Source: VBCK01 sp035939615 (GTDB lineage Bacteria > Pseudomonadota > Gammaproteobacteria > Burkholderiales > Burkholderiaceae_F). From it: DNA of 22,159 nucleotides. The translations under genes were made by a program, and so were the position numbers. Below the pieces are notes generated by a model, which had not been told where the DNA came from, did not search any database, and saw nothing but the letters and a program-made list of their open reading frames with translations. Position 1 is the first letter of the stretch. Each line of letters opens with the position of its first letter. The stretch lies in assembly GCA_035939615.1 (NCBI GenBank), contig DASZFP010000018.1, positions 1 to 22,159 on the forward strand, written 5' to 3'. This document shows positions 15,321 to 21,986 of the stretch, one piece after another.

Positions 15321-16715
15321 TTATTTTCCGATGCAGAACCGGCTGAAGATCTGGCCCAGGATATCGTCGGCGGTGACCTGCCCGGTGATTTCGCCCAGCG
15401 CCCGTTGCGCCAGCCGCAGTTCCTCGGCGGCCAGCTCCGGTCGCGCGGCATCGTGACGCAGCTCGTCGGCGGCGCCGCGCAGGTGAGCCTGGGCGCGGCC
15501 GATCGCATCCAGGTGGCGCGCCCGGGCCAGGTACACACCCTCGTCCGAGGCCGCACCCTCCCAGCCGGCGCGGCGCAGCAGTTCCGCCCGCAGGCTGTCC
15601 AGCCCGGCCCCGGTCCTGGCCGAGATGTACAGCCGCCCCTCGCGCAGACCGGGCGCATCGCCGCTCAAATCCACCTTGTTGACCACGAGGACGTGCGAGG
15701 CGTGCGCGCTGATCCGCTGCTGCCAGGACGCCTCGCGTGCGCCCTCTGGCGGCAGCTGCGGGGCGCGCCCGGCCGCCGCTTCGACCAGCTCGAGCACGAC
15801 GTCGGCCTCGGCCACGGCGTCCAGCGTGCGATCGATGCCGAGTTGCTCGACCTCGTCGGCGGTCGCGCGCAACCCGGCGGTGTCGATCACATTCACCACC
15901 AGGCCGCCGACGTCGATGCTGCGCTCGATCCGATCGCGCGTGGTGCCCGGATGCGCAGTGACGATGGCGATGTCCTGACCCGCCAGCGCATTGAGCAGGC
16001 TCGACTTGCCCACGTTGGGCGCGCCCACCAGCGCCACGCGCAGGCCCTCACGCAGCACGGCGCCCAGGCGCGCGCGCCGCATCACCTCGTCGACCGCTCG
16101 CCGCAGGCTGGCCACACGGTCGCGCACATCGCGCGCGCCCAGCTCCTCCAAATCCTCCTCCGGGAAATCGAGCGTCGCCTCCAGCAGCGCGCGCGCCTGC
16201 GTCAGTTGTTCGGCCAGATGCTGCAGCGCCCCCGAAAACTCGCCCGCCAGGCTGCGGCTGGCGCTGCGCGCGGCCGCCTCCGTGCTCGCATCGATCAGAT
16301 CGGCCACCGCCTCGGCCTGGGCCAGGTCGAGGCGGTCGTTCAGGAACGCCCGGCGTGTGAATTCGCCCGGCTCAGCCAGCCGGGCCCCGATGCCGCGGCC
16401 GGCCTCCAGGCAGCGAGCCAGCAGCATCCGCAGCACGGTCGGCCCGCCGTGGCCCTGCAGTTCCAGCACATCCTGGCCGGTATAGGAATGCGGAGCGCGG
16501 TACAGGATCGCGATACCTTCATCGATCGCCCGACCCTCGCCATCGACAAATCGTGCATAGGCGGCGTGGCGCGGCTGCAAGGCACGCGCCCGATCCGGAC
16601 CGAGCACGCCGGCGATGATCGCTTCGATGTCCGGCCCGGACACGCGAACGACGCCGATGCCGGCGCGGCCGGCAGCGGTGGCGATCGCGACGATCGGATC
16701 CGCGTCAGAGCCCAT
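15321..16715 (-). CDS. mnmE: tRNA modification GTPase MnmE (TrmE)
   Basis: MnmE is the GTPase partner of MnmG; the complex uses methylene-tetrahydrofolate to build cmnm5 on wobble U34. From the ATG at 16715 it has 464 residues (E. coli 454). The N-terminal domain carries IVAIATAAGRAGIGVVRVSG and the folate-site region GEFTRRAFLNDRLDLAQAEAV. The G domain has G1 GAPNVGKS (231-238), G2 GTTRD (257-261), G3 DTAG (278-281) and G4 NKVD. The C-terminus ends in the invariant CIGK, so the gene is intact. Upstream reading to 17138 is not coding. In most Proteobacteria mnmE follows rpmH-rnpA-yidC; here its upstream side faces a divergent small gene 35 bp away, which points to rearrangement relative to the usual order. 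Confidence 0.97.
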   Translation of the reverse strand: MGSDADPIVAIATAAGRAGIGVVRVSGPDIEAIIAGVLGPDRARALQPRHAAYARFVDGEGRAIDEGIAILYRAPHSYTGQDVLELQGHGGPTVLRMLLARCLEAGRGIGARLAEPGEFTRRAFLNDRLDLAQAEAVADLIDASTEAAARSASRSLAGEFSGALQHLAEQLTQARALLEATLDFPEEDLEELGARDVRDRVASLRRAVDEVMRRARLGAVLREGLRVALVGAPNVGKSSLLNALAGQDIAIVTAHPGTTRDRIERSIDVGGLVVNVIDTAGLRATADEVEQLGIDRTLDAVAEADVVLELVEAAAGRAPQLPPEGAREASWQQRISAHASHVLVVNKVDLSGDAPGLREGRLYISARTGAGLDSLRAELLRRAGWEGAASDEGVYLARARHLDAIGRAQAHLRGAADELRHDAARPELAAEELRLAQRALGEITGQVTADDILGQIFSRFCIGK

Positions 16716-16750
16716 CGATGAAACGCACCCAGTTTTTCTAAACTCGCCTG

Positions 16751-17077
16751 GTGAGACACCACCAGGACCCTGTGCCGGGCCTCGGCCAAGCGCTGGCCTG
16801 CGCGCTGATCGCGCAGATCCTGAGCGTGTTGCTGGCCGCGCTGCTCGCAGCCCAGGTACCGGGAGGTTATCGCGTTCGATCGTGGGTGTTCCTGGCCGGT
16901 CTGCTATGGAGCGTGGTCGGAACCGTGCTGCTGTTGATTCGGACCGCGGCCGGGGCCGACGGTCGCGGCGAACGCGGCATCCGGTTGAGCCGGATCGCGC
17001 TCTGGCTGGTATCCGCCTGGGTCTGGCCCGTCCTGGTGCGTTCGAAGCGCACCGGCGCGGGATCGGATCCGAGCTGA
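16751..17077 (+). CDS. Small hypothetical membrane protein
   Basis: A 108-residue protein from a GTG start, which I do not recognise. Two clear membrane helices (about 13-35 and 45-64) flank a short GGYRVRSW loop; a Gly/Arg-rich stretch is followed by a third hydrophobic, Trp-rich segment (about 80-97, IALWLVSAWVWPVLV). The hydrophobic pattern and the continuous frame argue that it is real, although no good ribosome-binding site precedes the GTG. It is divergent from mnmE with only 35 bp between starts. The function is unknown; an inner-membrane accessory protein is all that can be said. Confidence 0.55.
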   Translation: MRHHQDPVPGLGQALACALIAQILSVLLAALLAAQVPGGYRVRSWVFLAGLLWSVVGTVLLLIRTAAGADGRGERGIRLSRIALWLVSAWVWPVLVRSKRTGAGSDPS

Positions 17078-17137
17078 AGGACGGCTCAGGCGCGTTGATC
17101 CAGACCGCAGGCGCAGCCTTGCCTCGATGCGCGGCCA

Positions 17138-17148
17138 CGTTGTCAACG
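17138..17148. promoter_or_regulatory. Palindrome CGTTGTCAACG upstream of the first lysine-rich secreted protein
   Basis: An 11-bp palindrome around a central T, ending 99 bases before the ATG at 17248. A sister palindrome with the same GTTGTCAAC core stands at the equivalent place before the second lysine-rich gene. It could be an operator or include a TTGTCA -35 element, but no fitting -10 was found. Confidence 0.3.
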
Positions 17149-17247
17149 CAATGTCACAGCCTGCCGTTATGGGATAGCCGGCGCAGGGCGCTTGGGGGCG
17201 ATGGCCGGCTGTTCGATCCCTTCAACTCACCAATTGACGGAAAGCTG

Positions 17248-17532
17248 ATGAAGAAACTGATCGCTGTGACGGTCGCCGGTTTGTTCGCGCTCGCCGGTGC
17301 GTATGCCGACGAAACGAAGAAGGACGAGAAGAAGACGGACGCCAAGCCGTCGACCGAGATGAAGAAGGAAGCGACCAAGGCCGACACGAAGAAGACGGAC
17401 ACGACCAAGGCCGACACGAAGAAAGCGGACGCGACCAAGACCGACGCCAAAAAAGCCGACGCCAAGAAGGCCGACACGAAGAAAGCCGACGCCAAGAAGG
17501 ACGAGCCCAAGAAGGACGAAGCCAAGAAGTAA
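17248..17532 (+). CDS. Small exported lysine/alanine/aspartate-rich repeat protein
   Basis: A 94-residue protein with a textbook signal peptide (MKKLIAVTVAGLFALAGAYA, predicted cut after residue 20). The mature part is made almost only of Lys, Ala, Asp, Thr and Glu, in repeats of the type KKADTKK and KKADAKK. The DNA is correspondingly repetitive. ATG at 17248 is the only start that gives the signal peptide; ACGGA/GGAAA is close upstream. The mature chain should be soluble and disordered with many positive and negative charges. It recalls Asr-type acid-shock proteins and exported lysine-rich proteins common in Burkholderiales; histone H1-like proteins have similar repeats but no signal peptide. 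The function is not established. An intrinsic terminator lies 67 bp downstream. Confidence 0.75.
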   Translation: MKKLIAVTVAGLFALAGAYADETKKDEKKTDAKPSTEMKKEATKADTKKTDTTKADTKKADATKTDAKKADAKKADTKKADAKKDEPKKDEAKK

Positions 17533-17599
17533 CACTCATTCAAACGGATGGCCCTCGGTCGAAATGATGACCGCCGGTGCGTCCGCTGGCTGCCTCGAC

Positions 17600-17633
17600 A
17601 GGGCGCGTCCGACCGGGCGCGCCCTGATTTTTT
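17600..17633 (+). terminator. Intrinsic terminator of the first lysine-rich gene
   Basis: AGGGCGCG (17600-17607) and CGCGCCCT (17618-17625) form an 8-bp GC stem with a 10-base loop, followed by GA and six T residues (17628-17633). It is the clearest rho-independent terminator in the window and makes the gene at 17248-17532 likely monocistronic. Confidence 0.85.
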
Positions 17634-17670
17634 GCGGCCTGCCGCTGGCGCGACAAGGTCGCCTGGCCCG

Positions 17671-17681
17671 GGTTGTCAACC
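17671..17681. promoter_or_regulatory. Palindrome GGTTGTCAACC upstream of the second lysine-rich secreted protein
   Basis: It has the same core GTTGTCAAC as at 17138, with the outermost base pair changed on both sides so that the palindrome is kept. It ends 112 bases before the ATG at 17794 and lies just past the terminator of the preceding gene. Candidate shared operator; sequence inference only. Confidence 0.3.
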
Positions 17682-17793
17682 GCCGGTTCGGTCTGCCCGT
17701 TTATTTTGCGCAATCGTCGGATGCCGCCGCTGGGCGTAGGAACACGGCGGGGACACAGCTTCAATTCCCTACACCTCAAAAAGGAACTACTCG

Positions 17794-18075
17794 ATGAAAC
17801 GGTTCGCAGCTCTGATGGTCAGTGGCCTTCTGGCCAGTACCGCCGCGTTCGCACAGGACAAGATGGCCGCTCCGGCCCCGGCTCCGGCCACGCCGGCCGC
17901 CACCTCGCCTTCGGGCATGGCGCCGGCGGGCGATACGACCAAGAAGAAGTCGTCGCATCACAGCACCAAGAAAAAGACGCACAAGACCACGACGGCCTCG
18001 ACAGGCGATACGAAGAAGTCCGCGGACGCCCCGGCGGCCGCGCCGATGGCTCCTTCGCCCGACGCGAAGAAGTAA
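17794..18075 (+). CDS. Small exported lysine/alanine/proline-rich protein (Asr-like composition)
   Basis: A 93-residue protein with a signal peptide (MKRFAALMVSGLLASTAAFA, cut after residue 20). A Pro/Ala-rich stretch follows (about 24-46), then a basic Lys/His/Ser/Thr centre (KKKSSHHSTKKKTHKTTT) and an Ala/Pro-rich tail ending DAKK. ATG at 17794 has AAGGA 8 bases upstream. Composition and layout resemble the acid-shock protein Asr of enterobacteria, but low-complexity similarity is weak evidence, so the function stays open. It shares layout, signal-peptide length, the terminal Lys-Lys and an upstream palindrome with the gene at 17248-17532. It converges on the DUF167 gene with a hairpin between. 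Confidence 0.75.
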   Translation: MKRFAALMVSGLLASTAAFAQDKMAAPAPAPATPAATSPSGMAPAGDTTKKKSSHHSTKKKTHKTTTASTGDTKKSADAPAAAPMAPSPDAKK

Positions 18076-18084
18076 GCCCCTGCA

Positions 18085-18114
18085 CCCTGTCCCACGCGCT
18101 CGCGTGGGACAGGG
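18085..18114. terminator. 13-bp perfect hairpin between convergent genes
   Basis: CCCTGTCCCACGC (18085-18097) pairs with GCGTGGGACAGGG (18102-18114) around a 4-base loop, between the stop of the secreted-protein gene (18075) and the stop of the DUF167 gene (18121). Its position suggests a shared bidirectional terminator, although neither side has a proper T-run. Confidence 0.6.
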
Positions 18115-18120
18115 ACGAGC

Positions 18121-18438
18121 TCAGCGACTGAGCCCTTCGAGCAGCCGCTGCGCGATCTGCGCGGCCTGTGACGGGTCGCATTCGATCAGTACCGCCTTGT
18201 CGCGCGAACCGACGCCCGCCACCAGGCGCAGCGAGCCGGCGCGCAGATCTAGGCACTGCGCCAGATAGCGCAGCAGCGCTTCATTGGCGCGCCCGTCCAC
18301 CGGGGGCGTCTGCACCGCGACTTTAAAACGCTCGCCGTGCGGTCCGATCAGCGCGCAGCGGCGCGCGCCGGGCTGCACGCGCAAGGCCAGGCGCACTCCG
18401 GCCGCTTCACCGCGGATCCAGGACGGCAGCGTCTGCAT
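18121..18438 (-). CDS. DUF167 (YggU-type) family protein
   Basis: A 105-residue protein of the DUF167/YggU family, small conserved proteins of unresolved function found in bacteria, archaea and eukaryotes. The diagnostic pattern is present: VQPGARR (22-28), PPVDGRANEALLRYLA (about 45-60), then a GVGSRDK loop. Length is typical (E. coli YggU about 96). The start ATG at 18438 gives the usual short N-terminus. It is the only minus-strand gene in the right part and is divergent from hemE with 53 bp between starts. In many Proteobacteria yggU follows yggT, which is not here. Confidence 0.88.
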   Translation of the reverse strand: MQTLPSWIRGEAAGVRLALRVQPGARRCALIGPHGERFKVAVQTPPVDGRANEALLRYLAQCLDLRAGSLRLVAGVGSRDKAVLIECDPSQAAQIAQRLLEGLSR

Positions 18439-18451
18439 GCGAGAATCGGCC

Positions 18452-18465
18452 GCGGCAGCTGCCGC
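18452..18465. promoter_or_regulatory. 14-bp perfect palindrome in the DUF167-hemE divergent gap
   Basis: GCGGCAGCTGCCGC is its own reverse complement and sits in the 53-bp gap between the two divergent starts. It could be an operator. In GC-rich DNA such palindromes also arise by chance. Confidence 0.25.
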
Positions 18466-18491
18466 AAGGGCCCCCGTCAGACCGCACCCAG

Positions 18492-19574
18492 GTGAAACCC
18501 GCCAACGATACTTTGCTGCGCGCGCTGCGCCGGCAACCGACCGAATACACGCCGATCTGGCTGATGCGGCAGGCCGGACGATATCTTCAAGAGTACAACG
18601 AGACCCGGGGCCGGGCTGGAGACTTTCTGACGCTGGCCAAGACGCCGCAGCTCGCCACCGAAGTGACGCTGCAGCCGGTCGACCGTTTCGCGCTGGATGC
18701 GGCGATCCTGTTTTCCGACATATTGACGGTCCCCGACGCCATGGGCTTGGGGCTGCGCTTCACCGAGGGCGAAGGGCCGAGGTTCGAGCGCCCGGTACGC
18801 ACCGAGGCCGACGTGAGAGCACTGGCCGTGCCGGACCCGGAACTGGAACTGGGCTACGTGCTGGACGCGGTGCGCTCGGTGCGCGCTGCGCTGAAAGGTC
18901 GGGTGCCGCTGATCGGATTTTCCGGCAGCCCATGGACGCTCGCCTGCTACATGATCGAGGGCGGCGCCTCGGACGATTTCCGCACGGTCAAGACGATGCT
19001 GTATGCGCGGCCCGATCTGATGCATCGCGTGCTCGAGGTGAACGCGCGCGCAGTGACCGATTACCTGAACGCTCAGATCCGGGCCGGAGCGCAGGCCGTG
19101 ATGGTGTTCGACACCTGGGGCGGCGTGCTGACCGACCCGGCGTTTCGAGAGTTCTCGCTGGGTTACATCGCGCAGGTCATCCGGCAACTGGACCGCGAGC
19201 ACGAAGGCGAACCGGTTCCCTCGATCGTGTTCACCAAGGGGGGCGGCGCCTGGCTGGAGGCCATCGCCGAGTGCGGCTGCGATGCGGTCGGGCTCGATTG
19301 GACCGTGGATATCGGCCGCGCCCGCGCGCGCATCGACGACCGCTGCGCGCTGCAGGGCAACCTCGATCCGGCCGTGCTGCTGGCTCCCGAGGCCGTGGTG
19401 CGCTCGGAGGCGCGGCGCGTGCTCGAAGCCTTCGGCCCGCCGCGTCGAGCGGACGGCGCCTGGGGGGGCCACGTCTTCAATCTTGGACACGGCATTTCCC
19501 GCTTCACCCCGGTCGATGCGGTGGGCGCGCTGGTCGATGCAGTCCACCAGGAAAGTCGCAAGATCAGGCGTTAA
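18492..19574 (+). CDS. hemE: Uroporphyrinogen decarboxylase
   Basis: HemE removes the four acetate carboxyls of uroporphyrinogen III to give coproporphyrinogen III in haem synthesis; it is a cofactor-free cytoplasmic enzyme. The 360-residue protein (E. coli 354) starts at a GTG. It has PIWLMRQAGRYLQEY with the substrate-binding RQAGRY (26-31), FSDIL with the catalytic Asp (76), GFSGSPWTLACYMIEGG, DTWGG, the GNLDP loop and the C-terminal NLGHGISRFTPVDAV. No alternative start lies close upstream and the ribosome-binding site is poor. Transcribed toward the AT-rich gap and priA. In alphaproteobacteria such as Caulobacter hemE borders the replication origin, which is relevant to the DnaA boxes that follow. 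Confidence 0.97.
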   Translation: MKPANDTLLRALRRQPTEYTPIWLMRQAGRYLQEYNETRGRAGDFLTLAKTPQLATEVTLQPVDRFALDAAILFSDILTVPDAMGLGLRFTEGEGPRFERPVRTEADVRALAVPDPELELGYVLDAVRSVRAALKGRVPLIGFSGSPWTLACYMIEGGASDDFRTVKTMLYARPDLMHRVLEVNARAVTDYLNAQIRAGAQAVMVFDTWGGVLTDPAFREFSLGYIAQVIRQLDREHEGEPVPSIVFTKGGGAWLEAIAECGCDAVGLDWTVDIGRARARIDDRCALQGNLDPAVLLAPEAVVRSEARRVLEAFGPPRRADGAWGGHVFNLGHGISRFTPVDAVGALVDAVHQESRKIRR

Positions 19575-19649
19575 GCTCGTTTTCGCCGTAGTCGGCACTC
19601 ACGTTGCCGAGTGGCAGCCGGCGGGCCGAGCAGCGTCGATCCGCTTGAC

Positions 19650-19846
19650 TTATGCACAAAGTCGCGCAGCGGCCGGATCCATGCGGTTCCCCGCCCGATG
19701 CAGGCTCGCAGAGCTCGATTTTTTCTCTCAAGTCTTTGAAATACAAAAAGAATATGGATTTATCTAGTGGAATGTTTCCCATTGAAAATAAGGCCCGCCG
19801 GGCACTTAGCTCATCTTCGCAATGTTTGTCCACAAAGTTGTCCACA
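19650..19846. other. AT-rich segment with three DnaA-box-like 9-mers (candidate DnaA-binding region or origin)
   Basis: The hemE-priA gap (19575-19931, 357 bp) has no convincing gene. It contains TTATGCACA (19650-19658), a full match to the TTWTNCACA DnaA box, and two tandem TTGTCCACA copies (19826-19834 and 19838-19846) that differ from consensus at one position and are spaced 12 bp start to start. Between them 19711-19790 has 56 A/T in 80 bases by my count, strikingly AT-rich for this window and like a duplex-unwinding element. A perfect TTGACA (19870-19875) also lies here but has no matching -10. Three boxes are few for an origin, so a DnaA-regulated promoter remains possible. Confidence 0.5.
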
Positions 19847-19931
19847 GCCTGATCGGACCGCTTCAGGCCTTGACAAACGGTGCAAATGAGCGCACCTCGC
19901 GCGCCGGATCAGCCTTGAAGCCGGCGGGGCA

Positions 19932-21986
19932 ATGACCTTCGCCAGCGTTCTGCTCGACCTGCCGGTGCCGCACCCGCTGCAGTACCGGTTGACGCCCGAG
20001 CAGCAGGCCATCGCCCGCGTGGGAATGCGCTGCGTCGCGCCGGTCGGCCCCGGTCGCGTGATGCTGGGCGTGCTGGTCGAGCTGTCGGCGCAGTGCTCGA
20101 TCGAAGAACGGCGCGTGCGCCCGCTGCGCGCGCTGCTCGATGACCCGCTGCTGGCGTCCGACTGGATGCAGTTCTGCCGCTTCGCCGCCGGCTACTACCA
20201 CCAGAGCCTGGCGCAGGTCGTACTGGGCGCGTTGCCGCCGTCGCTTCGGCGCGTCCCGGGCCCCCGGGCGGGGCTGCAGATGGCCCGCTTGCGGCGAGGG
20301 CCGCCGGCCCCGGTGCAGGCCGCTCCGGGCCAGGCCCCCACCTTGCGAGAAGAGCAGCGCGCGGCGATCGCCTCGATCGGGCGAGCCAGCGGCTTTGCGC
20401 CATTTTTGCTGCACGGAGTCACCGGCAGCGGCAAGACCGAGGTGTACCTGGGGGCGATCGCCGCCGTGCTCGAAGCCGATGCGCACGCGCAGGCCCTGTG
20501 GCTGGTGCCGGAAATCAACCTGACTCCCCAGTTCGAATCCCGGCTGCAGCAGCGATTCGCGCATCTGCAGGTGGTCAACCTGCACAGCGGCCTGGGCGCG
20601 ACCGAGCGCACCGCGGCCTGGCTGGCGGCGCACGAAGGCCGCGCACGGATCGTGCTGGGCACGCGACTGGCGGTGTTCGCGTCGCTGCCTCGCCTGCGCA
20701 TCGTGATCGTCGATGAGGAACACGACGCATCGTTCAAGGCGTCCGACGGCGTGCGCTACTCGGCGCGCGACCTGGCGGTGAAGCGTGCCCATCTCGCGCG
20801 CAGCGCGGTCGTGCTCGGATCGGCCACGCCCTCGCTGGAATCGTGGCAGCAGGTGGCCGGCGGACGCTACACGCTGCTGCGGCTGATCGAGCGTCCGTCG
20901 CTCAATGGCGGCACCGCCAGCACCTCAGGGCAGCGCACGCGCGTGCAGACGGTCGACCTGCGCAGCTTTCCGCCTCAACAGGGCCTGAGCGCGCCGCTGC
21001 GCGGCGCGCTGGGCGAGGCGCTGGCCCGTCACGAGCAGGCGCTGGTGTTCATCAATCGCCGCGGCTATGCGCCCGTGCTGGCGTGCGAGGCCTGCGGGTG
21101 GCTGTCGGACTGCCCCAACTGCAGCGCCCACGCGGCCTTTCACCGCAATGAGGACGGCGCCAGGGCGCTCCTGCGCTGCCACCATTGCGGCTGGAGCCGC
21201 GCGGTGCCGCGCGCCTGTCCCATTTGCGGCAACCAGGACTTGAAACCCGTCGGCCAGGGCACGCAGCGGGTGGAGGAGACGCTGCGCCAGAGCTGGCCGG
21301 CCGCGCGGATCGGACGCCTGGACCGCGACAGCACGCGCCAGCCGCACGCCGCCGAGAAGACGCTGCTGCAGGTTCACGCCGGCGAGCTGGATGTGCTGGT
21401 CGGCACCCAGATGATCGCCAAGGGGCACGATTTCCGAGGGGTTTCACTGGTGGCGGTGCTGAACGCGGATGCACAGCTGATCGCAGCCGATTTCAGGGCT
21501 CCGGAGCGCCTGTTTGCCCTGCTGATGCAGGTGGCCGGTCGCGCCGGCCGCTCCGGACAGGCCGCGCAGGTTCTGGTGCAAACGCGCTTTCCCGACCACC
21601 CGTTGTACCGGGCGCTGGCCCAGGGCGACTACGCGCAATTCGCGCGCGAGCAGCTGGCCGAACGGCGCGCCGCCCGCATGCCGCCGTTCACGCACCACGC
21701 GCTGCTCACGGCCACGGCCGGTGCGCTGCCCGATGCGCTGCAGTTTCTTGCGACCTGCCGCCGGCTCGGCCTGGCGCTCGCCCGCAGCGAAGCCGTCGTA
21801 CTGTACGACCCGGTTCCGATGCCGCTGGCGCGCCTGGCCTCCGAGCTGCGCGCGCAGCTGCTGGTCGAATCGGCGCGGCGCGCGCCGCTGCATCGGTTCC
21901 TCGATGCGTGGCTGAGCGAGGTGCGAGCGCTGAAGGTGCCGCGCAAACTGCGCTGGCAGATCGATGTGGATCCGCTCGCGATCTGA
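19932..21986 (+). CDS. priA: Primosomal protein N' (replication restart helicase PriA)
   Basis: PriA is a 3'-5' superfamily 2 DNA helicase that recognises stalled forks and D-loops and reloads DnaB. The protein is 684 residues (E. coli 732) from the ATG at 19932. The N-terminal 3' DNA-binding domain begins FASVLLDLPVPHPLQY. Helicase motifs follow: Walker A GVTGSGKT (162-169), DEEH box (261-264), motif III GSATPSLES, and the C-terminal VGTQMIAKGHDF and QVAGRAGRSG. Eight cysteines in four pairs (385/388, 394/397, 416/419, 429/432) make the two-zinc domain needed for primosome assembly. All key residues are present. It is separated from hemE by 357 bp holding DnaA-box-like sites, so it probably has its own promoter. 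Confidence 0.97.
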   Translation: MTFASVLLDLPVPHPLQYRLTPEQQAIARVGMRCVAPVGPGRVMLGVLVELSAQCSIEERRVRPLRALLDDPLLASDWMQFCRFAAGYYHQSLAQVVLGALPPSLRRVPGPRAGLQMARLRRGPPAPVQAAPGQAPTLREEQRAAIASIGRASGFAPFLLHGVTGSGKTEVYLGAIAAVLEADAHAQALWLVPEINLTPQFESRLQQRFAHLQVVNLHSGLGATERTAAWLAAHEGRARIVLGTRLAVFASLPRLRIVIVDEEHDASFKASDGVRYSARDLAVKRAHLARSAVVLGSATPSLESWQQVAGGRYTLLRLIERPSLNGGTASTSGQRTRVQTVDLRSFPPQQGLSAPLRGALGEALARHEQALVFINRRGYAPVLACEACGWLSDCPNCSAHAAFHRNEDGARALLRCHHCGWSRAVPRACPICGNQDLKPVGQGTQRVEETLRQSWPAARIGRLDRDSTRQPHAAEKTLLQVHAGELDVLVGTQMIAKGHDFRGVSLVAVLNADAQLIAADFRAPERLFALLMQVAGRAGRSGQAAQVLVQTRFPDHPLYRALAQGDYAQFAREQLAERRAARMPPFTHHALLTATAGALPDALQFLATCRRLGLALARSEAVVLYDPVPMPLARLASELRAQLLVESARRAPLHRFLDAWLSEVRALKVPRKLRWQIDVDPLAI

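Noticed and set aside
17154..17543. Minus-strand Ser/Phe/Val/Ala repeat frame opposite the lysine-rich gene
   Set aside because: It is only the complement of the Lys-Ala-Asp repeat; the plus strand has a signal peptide, ribosome-binding site and terminator.
19564..19845. Minus-strand frame of 93 codons across the hemE-priA gap
   Set aside because: It exists because the gap is AT-rich with few stops in this frame; the second half is Arg/Ala nonsense, it overlaps the hemE end and all the DnaA-box-like sites, and it has no recognisable domain.
19870..19875. Perfect TTGACA as a priA promoter
   Set aside because: No acceptable -10 element occurs 16-18 bases downstream.
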